A DNA stretch of 32,276 nt from Desulfurococcales archaeon (lineage in GTDB: Archaea > Thermoproteota > Thermoprotei_A > Sulfolobales > Acidilobaceae): the NCBI GenBank assembly GCA_015521115.1, contig WAOT01000055.1:1-32276 (forward strand). Reading direction: 5' to 3'. The stretch's first letter is position 1. Each line of letters opens with the position of its first letter. This document shows positions 6,712 to 14,270 of the stretch, one piece after another. The position numbers and the translations under genes are program-made. The notes under the pieces are model-generated. The model made no database searches. It was not told the origin of the DNA and worked only from the letters and a program-made list of their open reading frames with translations.

Positions 6712-8070
6712 GTGTCTGAGGCCGTGGCGGTTCTGAAGTACTCGGGGAGAGCCCAGGAGCTGTACCTTAACACGGGGACAAGGTTTCCCCGCCTCCTCGT
6801 ATGGGCTATGGGCCTTGTGAAATACTCTGCTGCTAAGGCAAACATGGATCTCGGGAGACTTGACGGGGATAGGGCTAAGGCTATCATGGAGGTCGCCCTA
6901 GAGGTTGCGAGGGGGGAGCACGACGATAAGATCATAGTAGACGTGTTCCAGACGGGTAGCGGGACAGGGTTCAACATGAATGTTAACGAGGTCATAGCCT
7001 CAATAGCAGCAGAACGCTCAGGCCTCGAGATCCACCCGAACGACCACGTGAACATGTCCCAGTCCAGCAACGATACAGTCCCGACAGCTGTCCGCCTAGC
7101 AGCCCTCAAAGCCGCCGAAGAGCTGCTCCAACACCTTGAGAGGCTCGCTAAAACGCTGGAGGATAAGGCCAGGGAGTGGTCGGGCCTGGTCAAGCCGGGG
7201 AGGACACACCTGAGGGACGCACTACCAGTAACCTTCGGGCAGGAGGTTGAGGCATACGCAGCGGCCTTTAGGAGGGATATTGAGGCGGTAAGACACGCCA
7301 TGGAACAAGTCAAATACGTCCCACTAGGTGGCACAGCCGTCGGCACGGGCTTGAACGCCCCGGAGGGCTATGACGTGTTAGCGGTCAGGATCCTCTCGGA
7401 GGTTTCGGGTATAGTGTTGAAACCCTCAGAGACCAAGATGGCCCAGATGCGCCTTCTCACCGATCTCCTAGGCCTTACGGGCGCGATGAGGGTGGCGGCG
7501 GTTGACATGTGGAGGCTGTCCCAGGATCTTAGGCTGCTCTTCAGCGGGCCTAACACTGGTATAGCTGAGATCGACATGGAAGTGGGTGTAGCGGGGAGCA
7601 GTATGATGCCCGGCAAAGTTAACCCTGTAACCCTTGAGGCCGTGATGCAGGCCACATCCCACGTGTTAGGGCTCGACCAGAGTATGCTACAAGCCTCCCT
7701 ACTGGGGGAGCTCGAGCTAAGCATGGGGATCCCTCTGGCAGGGTACTCAACGGTTAGGAGTGCCTCACTCCTAGCCGAGGCCGCTAGAGCGCTCTACGAG
7801 AAGGCGATACCGATGGTGAGGCCTAGGCCGGAGAGGATGAGGAGGCTGGCTGAGAAGAGCCAGGCCCTCGTGACCGTTCTAGCCCCCCTCATAGGATACG
7901 AGAGGGCGGCTAGGATCTCAAAGGAGATCGAGGCGGGGAAGAGCTTGGAGGAGGCTATAGAGGCGTTAGGCCTCCCAGCCGAGCTAGCCTCCCTCCTCCG
8001 AGATCTCGAGGGCATGACGAGGCCGGGAGTCCTTGCTGACAGGGTTAGGGGGGCGGGAGGGGGTCAGTAG
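6712..8070 (+). CDS. fumC: Fumarate hydratase, class II
   Basis: Reversible hydration of fumarate to malate in the citric acid cycle. The 452-residue protein belongs to the aspartase/fumarase superfamily: GSGTGFNMNVNEV and HVNMSQSSNDTVPTA form the substrate site, and the superfamily signature GSSMMPGKVNPV contains the catalytic serine loop. GKVNP, rather than the aspartase AKVNP, and the overall length favour class II fumarase. The N-terminus is shorter than in bacterial FumC, lacking the usual YYGAQT stretch, so a different start or real trimming is possible; GTG 6712 is the best start seen. The 3' end overlaps the convergent antiporter gene by 7 bases. No related carbon-metabolism gene is adjacent. 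Confidence 0.9.
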   Translation: MSEAVAVLKYSGRAQELYLNTGTRFPRLLVWAMGLVKYSAAKANMDLGRLDGDRAKAIMEVALEVARGEHDDKIIVDVFQTGSGTGFNMNVNEVIASIAAERSGLEIHPNDHVNMSQSSNDTVPTAVRLAALKAAEELLQHLERLAKTLEDKAREWSGLVKPGRTHLRDALPVTFGQEVEAYAAAFRRDIEAVRHAMEQVKYVPLGGTAVGTGLNAPEGYDVLAVRILSEVSGIVLKPSETKMAQMRLLTDLLGLTGAMRVAAVDMWRLSQDLRLLFSGPNTGIAEIDMEVGVAGSSMMPGKVNPVTLEAVMQATSHVLGLDQSMLQASLLGELELSMGIPLAGYSTVRSASLLAEAARALYEKAIPMVRPRPERMRRLAEKSQALVTVLAPLIGYERAARISKEIEAGKSLEEAIEALGLPAELASLLRDLEGMTRPGVLADRVRGAGGGQ

Positions 8071-9272
8071 ACATCCTCTAGCTCCGCCCTCACCCTTGTA
8101 CCAGTGGCTATGGCGCTCGTTATAGTGGAGAGTATGGCGGCCACAATGATTACACCCGCCAGGCGCTCATCGAGTATCCCGAGGGTCGAGCCCGTATACG
8201 CTATTATCGTGGAGACTGTCAGTTTAGCTCCGAAGACGTGGGAGAGCCTCGCCCTTATCCTCCTCCCCGTGAGGAACCGGAGAGCGTAGTGGACGACTAC
8301 GACTTGTACTACGTATGAGACTGCGAAGAGGAGTAGCGCGTCTGAGAGGAGGCCGGTTATGTTCTTCGGTGCTGAGTGGAGGCCTGCGGATATGAAGAAG
8401 ATGGGAGCTAGGAGGCCGAAGGTGAGGCCCGCCACCTTTTCCTCTAGGGCCTTGTCATGTAGTATCACGTCCCTGGTCGCTATGCCTAGGAGGAATGCGA
8501 AGAGGATCGCGTGTACACCTATCTTCTCCCCCACCAAGCTGACGGCCAGCAGGAACGCAATTATGAGCCTAAGCTCTACCTCATTCTCCCCACCGGCAGC
8601 ATACCGGAGGAACCTGGCGAACAAGTATACGGCAGCCACCAGCCCGATCATGTAGAGGACTATGAGAAGGTCTAAGCCTGCGGTCACGAGGACGAAGCCC
8701 AGGACGCCACCAATATCTATTATCATGGACGCGCTTATAATAATCTGCCCCAGGACGCTCCTAGTCATCCCCCACTTCTTGACAATCGCAAAAACTATCG
8801 CCACACTCGTAGCGCTAAGCGCTATGCCAACTAGAAGGGAGGCCTCCGGGCCGTAACCCATGAACCTCAACAGTACGTAGACGACCGCGGTAGGCACTAG
8901 GAGGCCTACCAGGCCGCTCCCCATGCTAGGGACAAGATAACGGCGTAGTAGTCTAGGGTCGATCTCAAGGCCTGCAACATACATGATGAAGACGCTGCCG
9001 ACAAGGGCGAGAACCTCGAGGGCCTCATTCGACTCGAGGCCAAGAACCCCGGCCCCCACCCCCAGCACTAGCTCAACTACTGCCGCGGCCACACCTATGG
9101 CATCCGCTATCAAGCTACTGCCGGCCAACAGCATCGCTATAACGCTTAAGACGAAGAGCTCCTCATGACCATGGAATATGTCCACACCCCAACGGGCTGC
9201 AGTCAACGCTGCAACAGACAGGGCTAAACCAATTGCCAGTTTCCCGCCCCGGCCAGCACCCCTATACATCAC
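8064..9272 (-). CDS. Kef-like cation/proton antiporter (CPA2 superfamily)
   Basis: A 402-residue integral membrane protein with about 12 hydrophobic segments filling nearly the whole length. Family hallmarks are MYVAGLEIDPRLLRR early on, SATSVAIVFAIVKKWG in the middle and SMIIDIGGVLGF (D186), which corresponds to the ion-binding helix. Electrogenic relatives carry two adjacent acids there (DD); here the first is Ile, leaving one Asp, as in KefC-type exchangers. There is no cytosolic TrkA-N regulatory domain. The likely role is exchange of Na+ or K+ for protons across the cytoplasmic membrane. The start is GTG 9272 or ATG 9269. A TATA-like AAGATATGAC on the minus strand (9313-9322) lies upstream. 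The ion is not determined. Confidence 0.85.
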   Translation of the reverse strand: MMYRGAGRGGKLAIGLALSVAALTAARWGVDIFHGHEELFVLSVIAMLLAGSSLIADAIGVAAAVVELVLGVGAGVLGLESNEALEVLALVGSVFIMYVAGLEIDPRLLRRYLVPSMGSGLVGLLVPTAVVYVLLRFMGYGPEASLLVGIALSATSVAIVFAIVKKWGMTRSVLGQIIISASMIIDIGGVLGFVLVTAGLDLLIVLYMIGLVAAVYLFARFLRYAAGGENEVELRLIIAFLLAVSLVGEKIGVHAILFAFLLGIATRDVILHDKALEEKVAGLTFGLLAPIFFISAGLHSAPKNITGLLSDALLLFAVSYVVQVVVVHYALRFLTGRRIRARLSHVFGAKLTVSTIIAYTGSTLGILDERLAGVIIVAAILSTITSAIATGTRVRAELEDVY

Positions 9273-9501
9273 CTACAACCCCGCCCGGAGGCATGGAAGA
9301 GTAGGTCTCAAGTCATATCTTAACCGTGACGTATAGCATGTGCAGACAATAAGGATGATAGTGCTGCTACTATTTACTCCACTCCCGAATAACATGCGGA
9401 TCGTGCTAGCTTACAGTAAAATACACTATGACTTGTATTCGTACAGTGAGGTTTAGTAATGTGTTAGGGATAGGCCTATAACGGGGGCTGCAACATGGTC
9501 T
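9273..9501. other. AT-rich spacer between antiporter and remnant ORF
   Basis: No gene is seen. Base composition falls sharply from about 9340 onward compared with both flanks. The segment holds a putative minus-strand promoter for the antiporter (around 9313-9322) and a 10-bp palindrome ATAGGCCTAT at 9470-9479. The low GC continues into the remnant ORF and ends just before tRNA-Leu, suggesting that all of about 9340-9640 has a different origin from its surroundings. Confidence 0.5.
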
Positions 9502-9642
9502 ATGTATATAAAGAAGGTGAAGAGAGGCTCAAAGAAGTACTATTATCTTGTAATAGAGGTATATCTTGGTAATAGAAAGAGAAGAACACTAGCTCACATC
9601 TCAGTATCAAAAATACTAAAAGAGTTTGGAATCGAGGTTGAC
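9502..9642 (+). pseudogene. AT-rich coding remnant abutting tRNA-Leu, possibly from a mobile element
   Basis: About 46 codons of protein-like sequence (Met-Tyr-Ile, Lys/Arg-rich, KKYYYLVIEVYLGNRKRR) with AAG/AAA and AGA codons and A/T third positions. This is unlike neighbouring genes, which use AGG and G/C-ending codons. The frame then runs without a stop into GC-rich DNA and the antisense strand of the tRNA gene, ending at 9789, so the natural C-terminus has been lost. The basic, tyrosine-rich start resembles the N-termini of transposase or integrated-element proteins, but I cannot name a family. Position next to a tRNA 3' end fits a leftover of an integrated element. Whether it is expressed is unknown. 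Confidence 0.45.
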
Positions 9643-9657
9643 GGGCACCAGCCCGTC
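9640..9657. other. Perfect 7-bp hairpin at the tRNA-Leu 3' side
   Basis: GACGGGC-ACCA-GCCCGTC forms a perfect 7-bp stem with a 4-base loop, beginning three bases beyond the encoded CCA of tRNA-Leu. On the minus strand it would lie in the tRNA 3' trailer and could assist processing or termination; a T-rich stretch follows some 15 bases later. It also marks the junction between GC-rich host DNA and the AT-rich remnant. Confidence 0.4.
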
Positions 9658-9660
9658 AGG

Positions 9661-9748
9661 TGGTGCGGGGGGTGGGATTTGAACCCACGCAGGCCTACGC
9701 CATCGGGTCCTGAGCCCGACCCCTTTGGCCAGGCTCGGGCACCCCCGC
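9661..9748 (-). tRNA. tRNA-Leu (anticodon CAG)
   Basis: A complete type II tRNA. The acceptor stem pairs GCGGGGG (5' end at 9748) with CCCCCGC; the anticodon stem TCGGG/CCCGA encloses loop CTCAGGA, giving anticodon CAG for codon CUG; the T stem GTGGG/CCCAC encloses TTCAAAT. A 3-bp D stem CCC/GGG and a long variable arm of about 14 bases are present, as expected for leucine. The discriminator base is A and CCA is encoded (9663-9661). There is no intron in the anticodon loop. A TATA-like CAAATAT lies upstream on the minus strand at about 9781-9790, suitably placed to drive it. Confidence 0.95.
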
Positions 9749-9780
9749 GTGCCCTTCGTGAGGGTTGGTTTTTGTCCCGT

Positions 9781-9793
9781 CATATTTGAATTT
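9781..9793 (-). promoter_or_regulatory. Putative TATA box of tRNA-Leu
   Basis: On the minus strand the sequence AAAATTCAAATATG is centred about 38 bases upstream of the tRNA 5' end, in otherwise GC-rich DNA, leaving a primary transcript leader of roughly 10-15 bases. Assignment rests on composition and distance. Confidence 0.45.
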
Positions 9794-9853
9794 TGGTCGG
9801 GCTTATTACTCTTGCCGCCTGCCGGTTGGCGTTGTTCCGGGTTCCGCAAATGG

Positions 9854-9863
9854 TTTATTTTTT
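9854..9863 (+). promoter_or_regulatory. Putative TATA box of the secY operon
   Basis: TTTATTTTTT is the strongest AT-rich element before secY. A start site about 27 bases later would fall near 9885, inside the inverted repeat at 9874-9899, leaving about 25 bases of leader before ATG 9911. It is inferred from spacing only. Confidence 0.45.
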
Positions 9864-9873
9864 CCCCTGCTAC

Positions 9874-9899
9874 CACACACCCGGTTTCCCGGGTGTGTG
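9874..9899. repeat. Perfect 11-bp inverted repeat upstream of secY
   Basis: CACACACCCGG and CCGGGTGTGTG pair perfectly around the 4-base loop TTTC. The repeat ends 11 bases before the secY ATG and covers the predicted transcription start. It could be a protein-binding operator or, if transcription starts further upstream, a leader hairpin close to the ribosome-binding region. Confidence 0.6.
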
Positions 9900-9910
9900 C
9901 TGCTTAGGGT

Positions 9911-11290
9911 ATGGTGGTTGACGTGGGCGTGTTAAAGCTGCTTGCCGACATTGCAGATAGGTTTCCAACAGTGGAGAAGCCTGCGCCTAAGCCTACACTG
10001 TATAGGAGGCTGGCATGGACGGGTGTGGTGCTTGTTCTCTACCTGGTGATGAGCAACATCCCATTGTACGGTATACCCGTGCAGAACACACAGGCTAGGA
10101 TATCCCTGCAGCAGATCATCTTCGCCAGCAACGCTGGTACTCTCATGGAGCTCGGTATCGGCCCGATAGTGACTGCCGGCCTAATACTCCAGGTTCTTGC
10201 AGGTGCTAAGATTATTGACATCGACCTCACAGACCCGGAGTCTAGGAGGATATTCACAGCGGCGCAGAAGAGCCTTGCAATACTCTTCGGGATCTTCGAG
10301 GCTACCATGTACGTCATAGGTAACAAGTACTGGGCGGGCACGGGGATAACGCCTTCAGTATGGATCAAGCTGATAGTGATAATCCAGTTGTCGGTCGCCG
10401 CATTCATAGTAATATTGATGGACGAGATGCTCCAGAAGGGTTGGGGTCTTGGAAGCGCCATAAGCCTCTTCATCCTCGCGGGCGTCGCCTACCACGTGAT
10501 GTGGAGCCTCCTAGGCTACGTCCCCGGCGTCGCGGAGACCTACGGCTTCATACCTGCACTCATCAAGGAGAGGACTGCCCTCCTCATAGCGAGGCCTAAC
10601 GGGTACCCTGACCTGACAGGGTTGTTCGCGACGCTAGCGATCATACTGTTCCTGGTCTACGTGCAGGCTATGAGGGTCGAGATCCCCGTCACTAGCCCGA
10701 GGATGAGGGGTATAAGGAGTAAGGTGCCCCTCCAGTTCATGTACGTGACAAACATCCCAATACTGCTCGTCGGTATAGCGGTAGCCGACCTCCAGCTCTT
10801 CCAGGGCATAATAGGGAACCTTGCGGGAACAACCAGCAAGATCTACCAGTACTACAGCGACTTCGTCTACTACATCAGCCCTCCCAGGGGCATTATAATG
10901 GCCGTATCAGACCCCCTGAGGACTGTTAGCTTCGCAGTCTCCTGGACAGTACTCGCCATACTCTTCGGCTACATCTGGGTCGAGCTAGCGGGGCTGAACC
11001 CGAGGGATCAGGCGGAGAGGCTTATTGACAGCGGGATGGAGATCCCCGGCATGAGGAGGAACCCGAGGATACTCGAGTCCATACTCTCTAAGTACATCTA
11101 CCCGCTAACCCTGCTCTCGAGCATAATCGTGGCCCTTATAACGGTAGTAGCGGACATATTTGGCGCATACGGTACAGGGACAGGTATCCTCCTGGCGGTC
11201 GGAATAATAAACCAGTACTACATGATGATAACATACGAGAGAGCGCTAGAGACGTTCCCACTACTCAGGAGACTGCTCGGGGAGGGATGA
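9911..11290 (+). CDS. secY: Protein translocase subunit SecY
   Basis: Central channel of the Sec translocon (with SecE and Sbh) in the cytoplasmic membrane. The 459-residue protein has the usual ten membrane segments. The N-terminal segment ends in SNIPLYGI, with the plug-region FASNAGTLMELGIGPIV after it, and the conserved MDEMLQKGWGLGSAISLFI and PLQFMYVTNIPILL stretches are recognisable. Length is normal for crenarchaeal SecY. It heads a compact same-strand cluster with adkA three bases downstream, then the DUF106 protein. This is the conserved archaeal arrangement that couples membrane insertion genes to ribosomal protein genes. The ATG start at 9911 follows TAGGGT. No anomalies seen. Confidence 0.97.
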   Translation: MVVDVGVLKLLADIADRFPTVEKPAPKPTLYRRLAWTGVVLVLYLVMSNIPLYGIPVQNTQARISLQQIIFASNAGTLMELGIGPIVTAGLILQVLAGAKIIDIDLTDPESRRIFTAAQKSLAILFGIFEATMYVIGNKYWAGTGITPSVWIKLIVIIQLSVAAFIVILMDEMLQKGWGLGSAISLFILAGVAYHVMWSLLGYVPGVAETYGFIPALIKERTALLIARPNGYPDLTGLFATLAIILFLVYVQAMRVEIPVTSPRMRGIRSKVPLQFMYVTNIPILLVGIAVADLQLFQGIIGNLAGTTSKIYQYYSDFVYYISPPRGIIMAVSDPLRTVSFAVSWTVLAILFGYIWVELAGLNPRDQAERLIDSGMEIPGMRRNPRILESILSKYIYPLTLLSSIIVALITVVADIFGAYGTGTGILLAVGIINQYYMMITYERALETFPLLRRLLGEG

Positions 11291-11902
<612 letters not shown>

Positions 11903-11914
11903 GGGGAGCAGCCC

Positions 11915-12361
11915 TTGAGCTTCAACACCCAGGCCCTAGCCCCCCTTTTCCTCATCATAATACCATTCCTCTTCGTAGTCTCATCGGCCGCCGTATATAG
12001 GAGCATCTACCCGGAGGAGAAGGTTAAGAGGGCGCTCGAGATCATAGCAGAATACAGGGTCGCCAAAGAGGAGGCTAAAAGGAGGAAGAGGGCCGCTAAG
12101 AAGGTGAGGGCGCTCGAGCCACAGTACAAGAGGGCCAGGAGACTGCTCCTAAACACAGTACTAGTCAAGACCCTCCTCCTACTCCTAACCTATCTCGGCG
12201 GTAGTATCATGTTCATACAGACAATGCCCGCAATAGCCTCCCCCTACCATATCCCCCCACTAACAGTGAATAACGGTGACATCTGCGTGATCCCAAGCAT
12301 AATCATATTCTTCCTCGCGTACATCGTCTTCTACACCGCGTACCGGGATAACTTCTTATAG
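11915..12361 (+). CDS. DUF106 membrane protein, EMC3/Oxa1-like
   Basis: A 148-residue member of the archaeal DUF106 family, which is related to YidC/Oxa1 and eukaryotic EMC3/TMCO1 and is thought to help insert membrane proteins. It has a first membrane helix (about residues 8-27), then a highly basic helical hairpin rich in Lys and Arg (about 35-75), and two further hydrophobic segments. The TTG start is supported by AAGGGGAG about 10 bases upstream. Position after secY and adkA matches the conserved archaeal cluster and supports a role beside the Sec channel. The insertase role is family knowledge, not visible in the sequence. Confidence 0.85.
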   Translation: MSFNTQALAPLFLIIIPFLFVVSSAAVYRSIYPEEKVKRALEIIAEYRVAKEEAKRRKRAAKKVRALEPQYKRARRLLLNTVLVKTLLLLLTYLGGSIMFIQTMPAIASPYHIPPLTVNNGDICVIPSIIIFFLAYIVFYTAYRDNFL

Positions 12362-12446
12362 CCCCTCGATAGAACCTGTCAAGGCCTGGACCCTGACCAT
12401 GCATCAGGCCCTAAACCCGGTATAGGTAGGGGGAGGTGAGCTCTCC

Positions 12447-12719
12447 ATGGTAAGGCCCGCTCTCAGGAGCAGGAGCCTAAGGAGAGTCCACGTGACCACC
12501 CCCGGCGGGAGGAGAGTAGTACACTATGAGAAGAGGAGGCCGGGCCCGGCCCGCTGCGCCAGGTGTGGTAGGCCCCTCAATGCTGTGCCAAGGCTGAGGC
12601 CTAACAGGCTGAGGCAGCTAAGCAAGACTGCCAAGAGGCCCGAGAGACCCTATGGTGGGGTGCTGTGTGCGCGCTGTCTGGCAGAGCTGCTGAGGCAGAG
12701 GATAATCGCGGGCCAGTAA
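12447..12719 (+). CDS. rpl34e: Large-subunit ribosomal protein L34e
   Basis: An archaeal/eukaryotic 60S-type ribosomal protein of 90 residues, very basic, with the typical MVRPALRSRSLRR start and a zinc site made of CARC (37-40) and CARC (74-77). A strong GGGGGAGGTGAG lies just before the ATG. It follows the secY-adkA-DUF106 block after an 85-base spacer and overlaps the cytidylate kinase frame by 55 bases if that gene starts at its only GTG. Length and gene order are as expected. Confidence 0.95.
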   Translation: MVRPALRSRSLRRVHVTTPGGRRVVHYEKRRPGPARCARCGRPLNAVPRLRPNRLRQLSKTAKRPERPYGGVLCARCLAELLRQRIIAGQ

Positions 12720-13279
12720 TAGTTATTTCGGGGGCCCCGGGCTCGGGCAAGAGCACCTACGCTAAGAGGCTCGCAAAAGACCTAGGCCTCTCCTATTTCA
12801 CTTCTGGCATGATATTCCGGGAGACCGCTAAGAGTCTTGGCATCAGTTTAGAGGAGCTCGGTTCAAGGGCTGAGAAGGATCCCAGTATAGACCTCATGAT
12901 AGACATGAAAGTCCTGGAGACGGCGAGGAGGGGAGGGGTGGTTATAGACAGCCACCTCGCCGCCTGGGTTCTCTCGGGCATAGCCGATGTGAGCATACTG
13001 GTCAAGGCACACCCTGTCGTCAGGATCATGAGGATAAGTGAGAGGGAGGGGAGGGGGTTAGAGCAGGTCGCCCTGGAGACCCTTGAGAGGGAGGAGAGCC
13101 AGCTGGTCAGGTTCTACGAGTACTACGGCTACGACCTACTAGACGCGAGCCACTTCGACCTTGTCATAGACACTAGTGTTCTAGGCCCAGACGAGGTATA
13201 CGCTATAATCAAGACATTCACGGTCTCAAAGCTGAGGAGGCTTGGACTCATCCCTGGAGGCGGCCCCGCTAACCTTTAA
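12665..13279 (+). CDS. cmk: Cytidylate kinase, archaeal type
   Basis: Phosphorylates CMP and dCMP with ATP. The P-loop GAPGSGKST is followed by family segments [10 protein letters not shown] and [12 protein letters not shown]. The only standard start upstream of the P-loop is GTG 12665, deep inside rpl34e; it would give 204 residues with a 17-residue leader (MCALSGRAA...) absent from typical members, which begin almost directly at the VIVISG strand. The true start may therefore be a non-standard codon near 12716-12725 (GTA, ATA, GTT or ATT), preceded by GAGGCAGAGG. Neighbours are rpl34e and rpl14e, the usual crenarchaeal order. Function is sure; the start is not. Confidence 0.9.
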   Translation: MCALSGRAAEAEDNRGPVIVISGAPGSGKSTYAKRLAKDLGLSYFTSGMIFRETAKSLGISLEELGSRAEKDPSIDLMIDMKVLETARRGGVVIDSHLAAWVLSGIADVSILVKAHPVVRIMRISEREGRGLEQVALETLEREESQLVRFYEYYGYDLLDASHFDLVIDTSVLGPDEVYAIIKTFTVSKLRRLGLIPGGGPANL

Positions 13280-13283
13280 ATTA
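13274..13283 (+). promoter_or_regulatory. Putative TATA box of rpl14e
   Basis: CTTTAAATTA, at the very end of cmk, is the only AT-rich element here and lies about 48 bases before ATG 13327. It would place a start near 13305, giving a leader that includes the GGGGTG ribosome-binding sequence at 13315-13320. Confidence 0.45.
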
Positions 13284-13326
13284 CACCCCCATAACCACGC
13301 ATCTAGGAGCCAATGGGGTGCAGGCC

Positions 13327-13614
13327 ATGCCAGCTATTGAGGTGGGCAGGATCTGTGTGAAGCTATACGGCCGCGAGGCGGGGAGGAAGTGCGTGATAGT
13401 CGATATTATAGATGAGAACTTCGTCCTCATAACCGGCCCCAAACAGCTAACAGGAGTCAGGAGGAGGAGGGCCAACATAGACCACATAGAGGTACTCGAC
13501 AAGAAGCTCGACATCCCGAAAGGGGCCTCGGACGAGCAGGTTCTTGAGGCCATAACAAGTGCTGGCCTCGTAGACTTTATGAGAGAGCGGGTGAAACCCG
13601 CCCCCGCCATATAA
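13327..13614 (+). CDS. rpl14e: Large-subunit ribosomal protein L14e
   Basis: An archaeal/eukaryotic ribosomal protein of 95 residues beginning [13 protein letters not shown], with the KOW-like beta barrel ([19 protein letters not shown]) and basic [12 protein letters not shown] loop. The ATG at 13327 matches the family start and has GGGGTG six bases upstream; an in-frame GTG at 13318 would add three residues. In many crenarchaea the pseudouridine synthase gene cbf5/truB follows rpl14e. Here a MoxR-associated membrane cassette begins 71 bases downstream instead. Confidence 0.95.
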   Translation: MPAIEVGRICVKLYGREAGRKCVIVDIIDENFVLITGPKQLTGVRRRRANIDHIEVLDKKLDIPKGASDEQVLEAITSAGLVDFMRERVKPAPAI

Positions 13615-13685
13615 GCCTCCTAAGGCCTTCCTGGAAAAACACTATACCCTAGAAAGCCCCCACCCTTTACGACTGGGGCCAACAA

Positions 13686-14270
13686 ATGCCTATCAGAAGC
13701 CTCCAGTCACCACACCACTACATACCAGTCTTCCAACCATTCGGAAGAGCCGCCCCTTCAGGCAGCCCACAGGGGGTAGCAGGCGGTAACGCCACTATGG
13801 GGAACCTTACGAGTATGACCATTTCACAGTCTAAACATCAGGTGGCAGGCGGGGTAGGGGGGCCCTGGCTCCTCATTGCGATTGCAACGGCTATAGTAGT
13901 TACTGTGATAGTAATCCTATGGATATCCAGGCTTGAGCCATCGAAACCTCAAAGGGGTGCAGTGAGCGGGGGAGGCGGTTGGAGGCCTCCCCAACTCTAC
14001 AAGTATGACAAGGTCAGAGCGGTTCTCCGGGAGATCTTCCTCCGGTTCAGGGGGGCTGCGGAGAGGAGTATTGGGATGCTCCTAACAACAAAGACCTCGT
14101 TCGAGATCGCCGGTATGCTCAACAACCGGAAGGCCCACCGGTTCGCCCAGGTGTATTCAAGGGCGATGTACAGTAGGGAGAGGCCTAGTGAGAGGGATAA
14201 GGAGGAGCTTGAAAACATCCTAGGTGATCTCGAGTCATGCCTGGAAGAGCAGTGTGGGCGGCGGCGTTAG
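13686..14270 (+). CDS. Membrane protein with DUF4129-like C-terminal domain
   Basis: A 194-residue protein. The N-terminal 55 residues are Ser/Gly/Pro-rich with two sequons (NAT, NLT), followed by one membrane helix (WLLIAIATAIVVTVIVILWI) and then a helical cytosolic domain (about residues 105-190; VRAVLREIFLRF, GMLLTTKTSFEIAGML) resembling DUF4129, a domain often found in MoxR/DUF58 loci and attached to transglutaminase-like proteins. The sequons before the helix imply an N-out topology and support the long start at ATG 13686; ATG 13797 is an alternative. The 3' end overlaps the next gene by 34 bases. Domain assignment is by pattern and context, so moderate. The role in the cassette is unknown. 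Confidence 0.65.
   Translation: MPIRSLQSPHHYIPVFQPFGRAAPSGSPQGVAGGNATMGNLTSMTISQSKHQVAGGVGGPWLLIAIATAIVVTVIVILWISRLEPSKPQRGAVSGGGGWRPPQLYKYDKVRAVLREIFLRFRGAAERSIGMLLTTKTSFEIAGMLNNRKAHRFAQVYSRAMYSRERPSERDKEELENILGDLESCLEEQCGRRR

Noticed and set aside
6712-8070. Aspartate ammonia-lyase instead of fumarase
   Set aside because: The signature loop has GKVNP, not the aspartase-type AKVNP, and overall motifs fit class II fumarase; the superfamily similarity alone cannot exclude it completely.
9502-9789. A 95-residue plus-strand protein across the tRNA-Leu gene
   Set aside because: The second half is only the antisense of the tRNA and its GC-rich flank; just the first 46 codons or so look protein-like, so it is listed as a remnant.
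9640-9899. CRISPR array or repeat family around the tRNA and secY hairpins
   Set aside because: Each inverted repeat occurs once; there are no regularly spaced direct repeats anywhere in the window.
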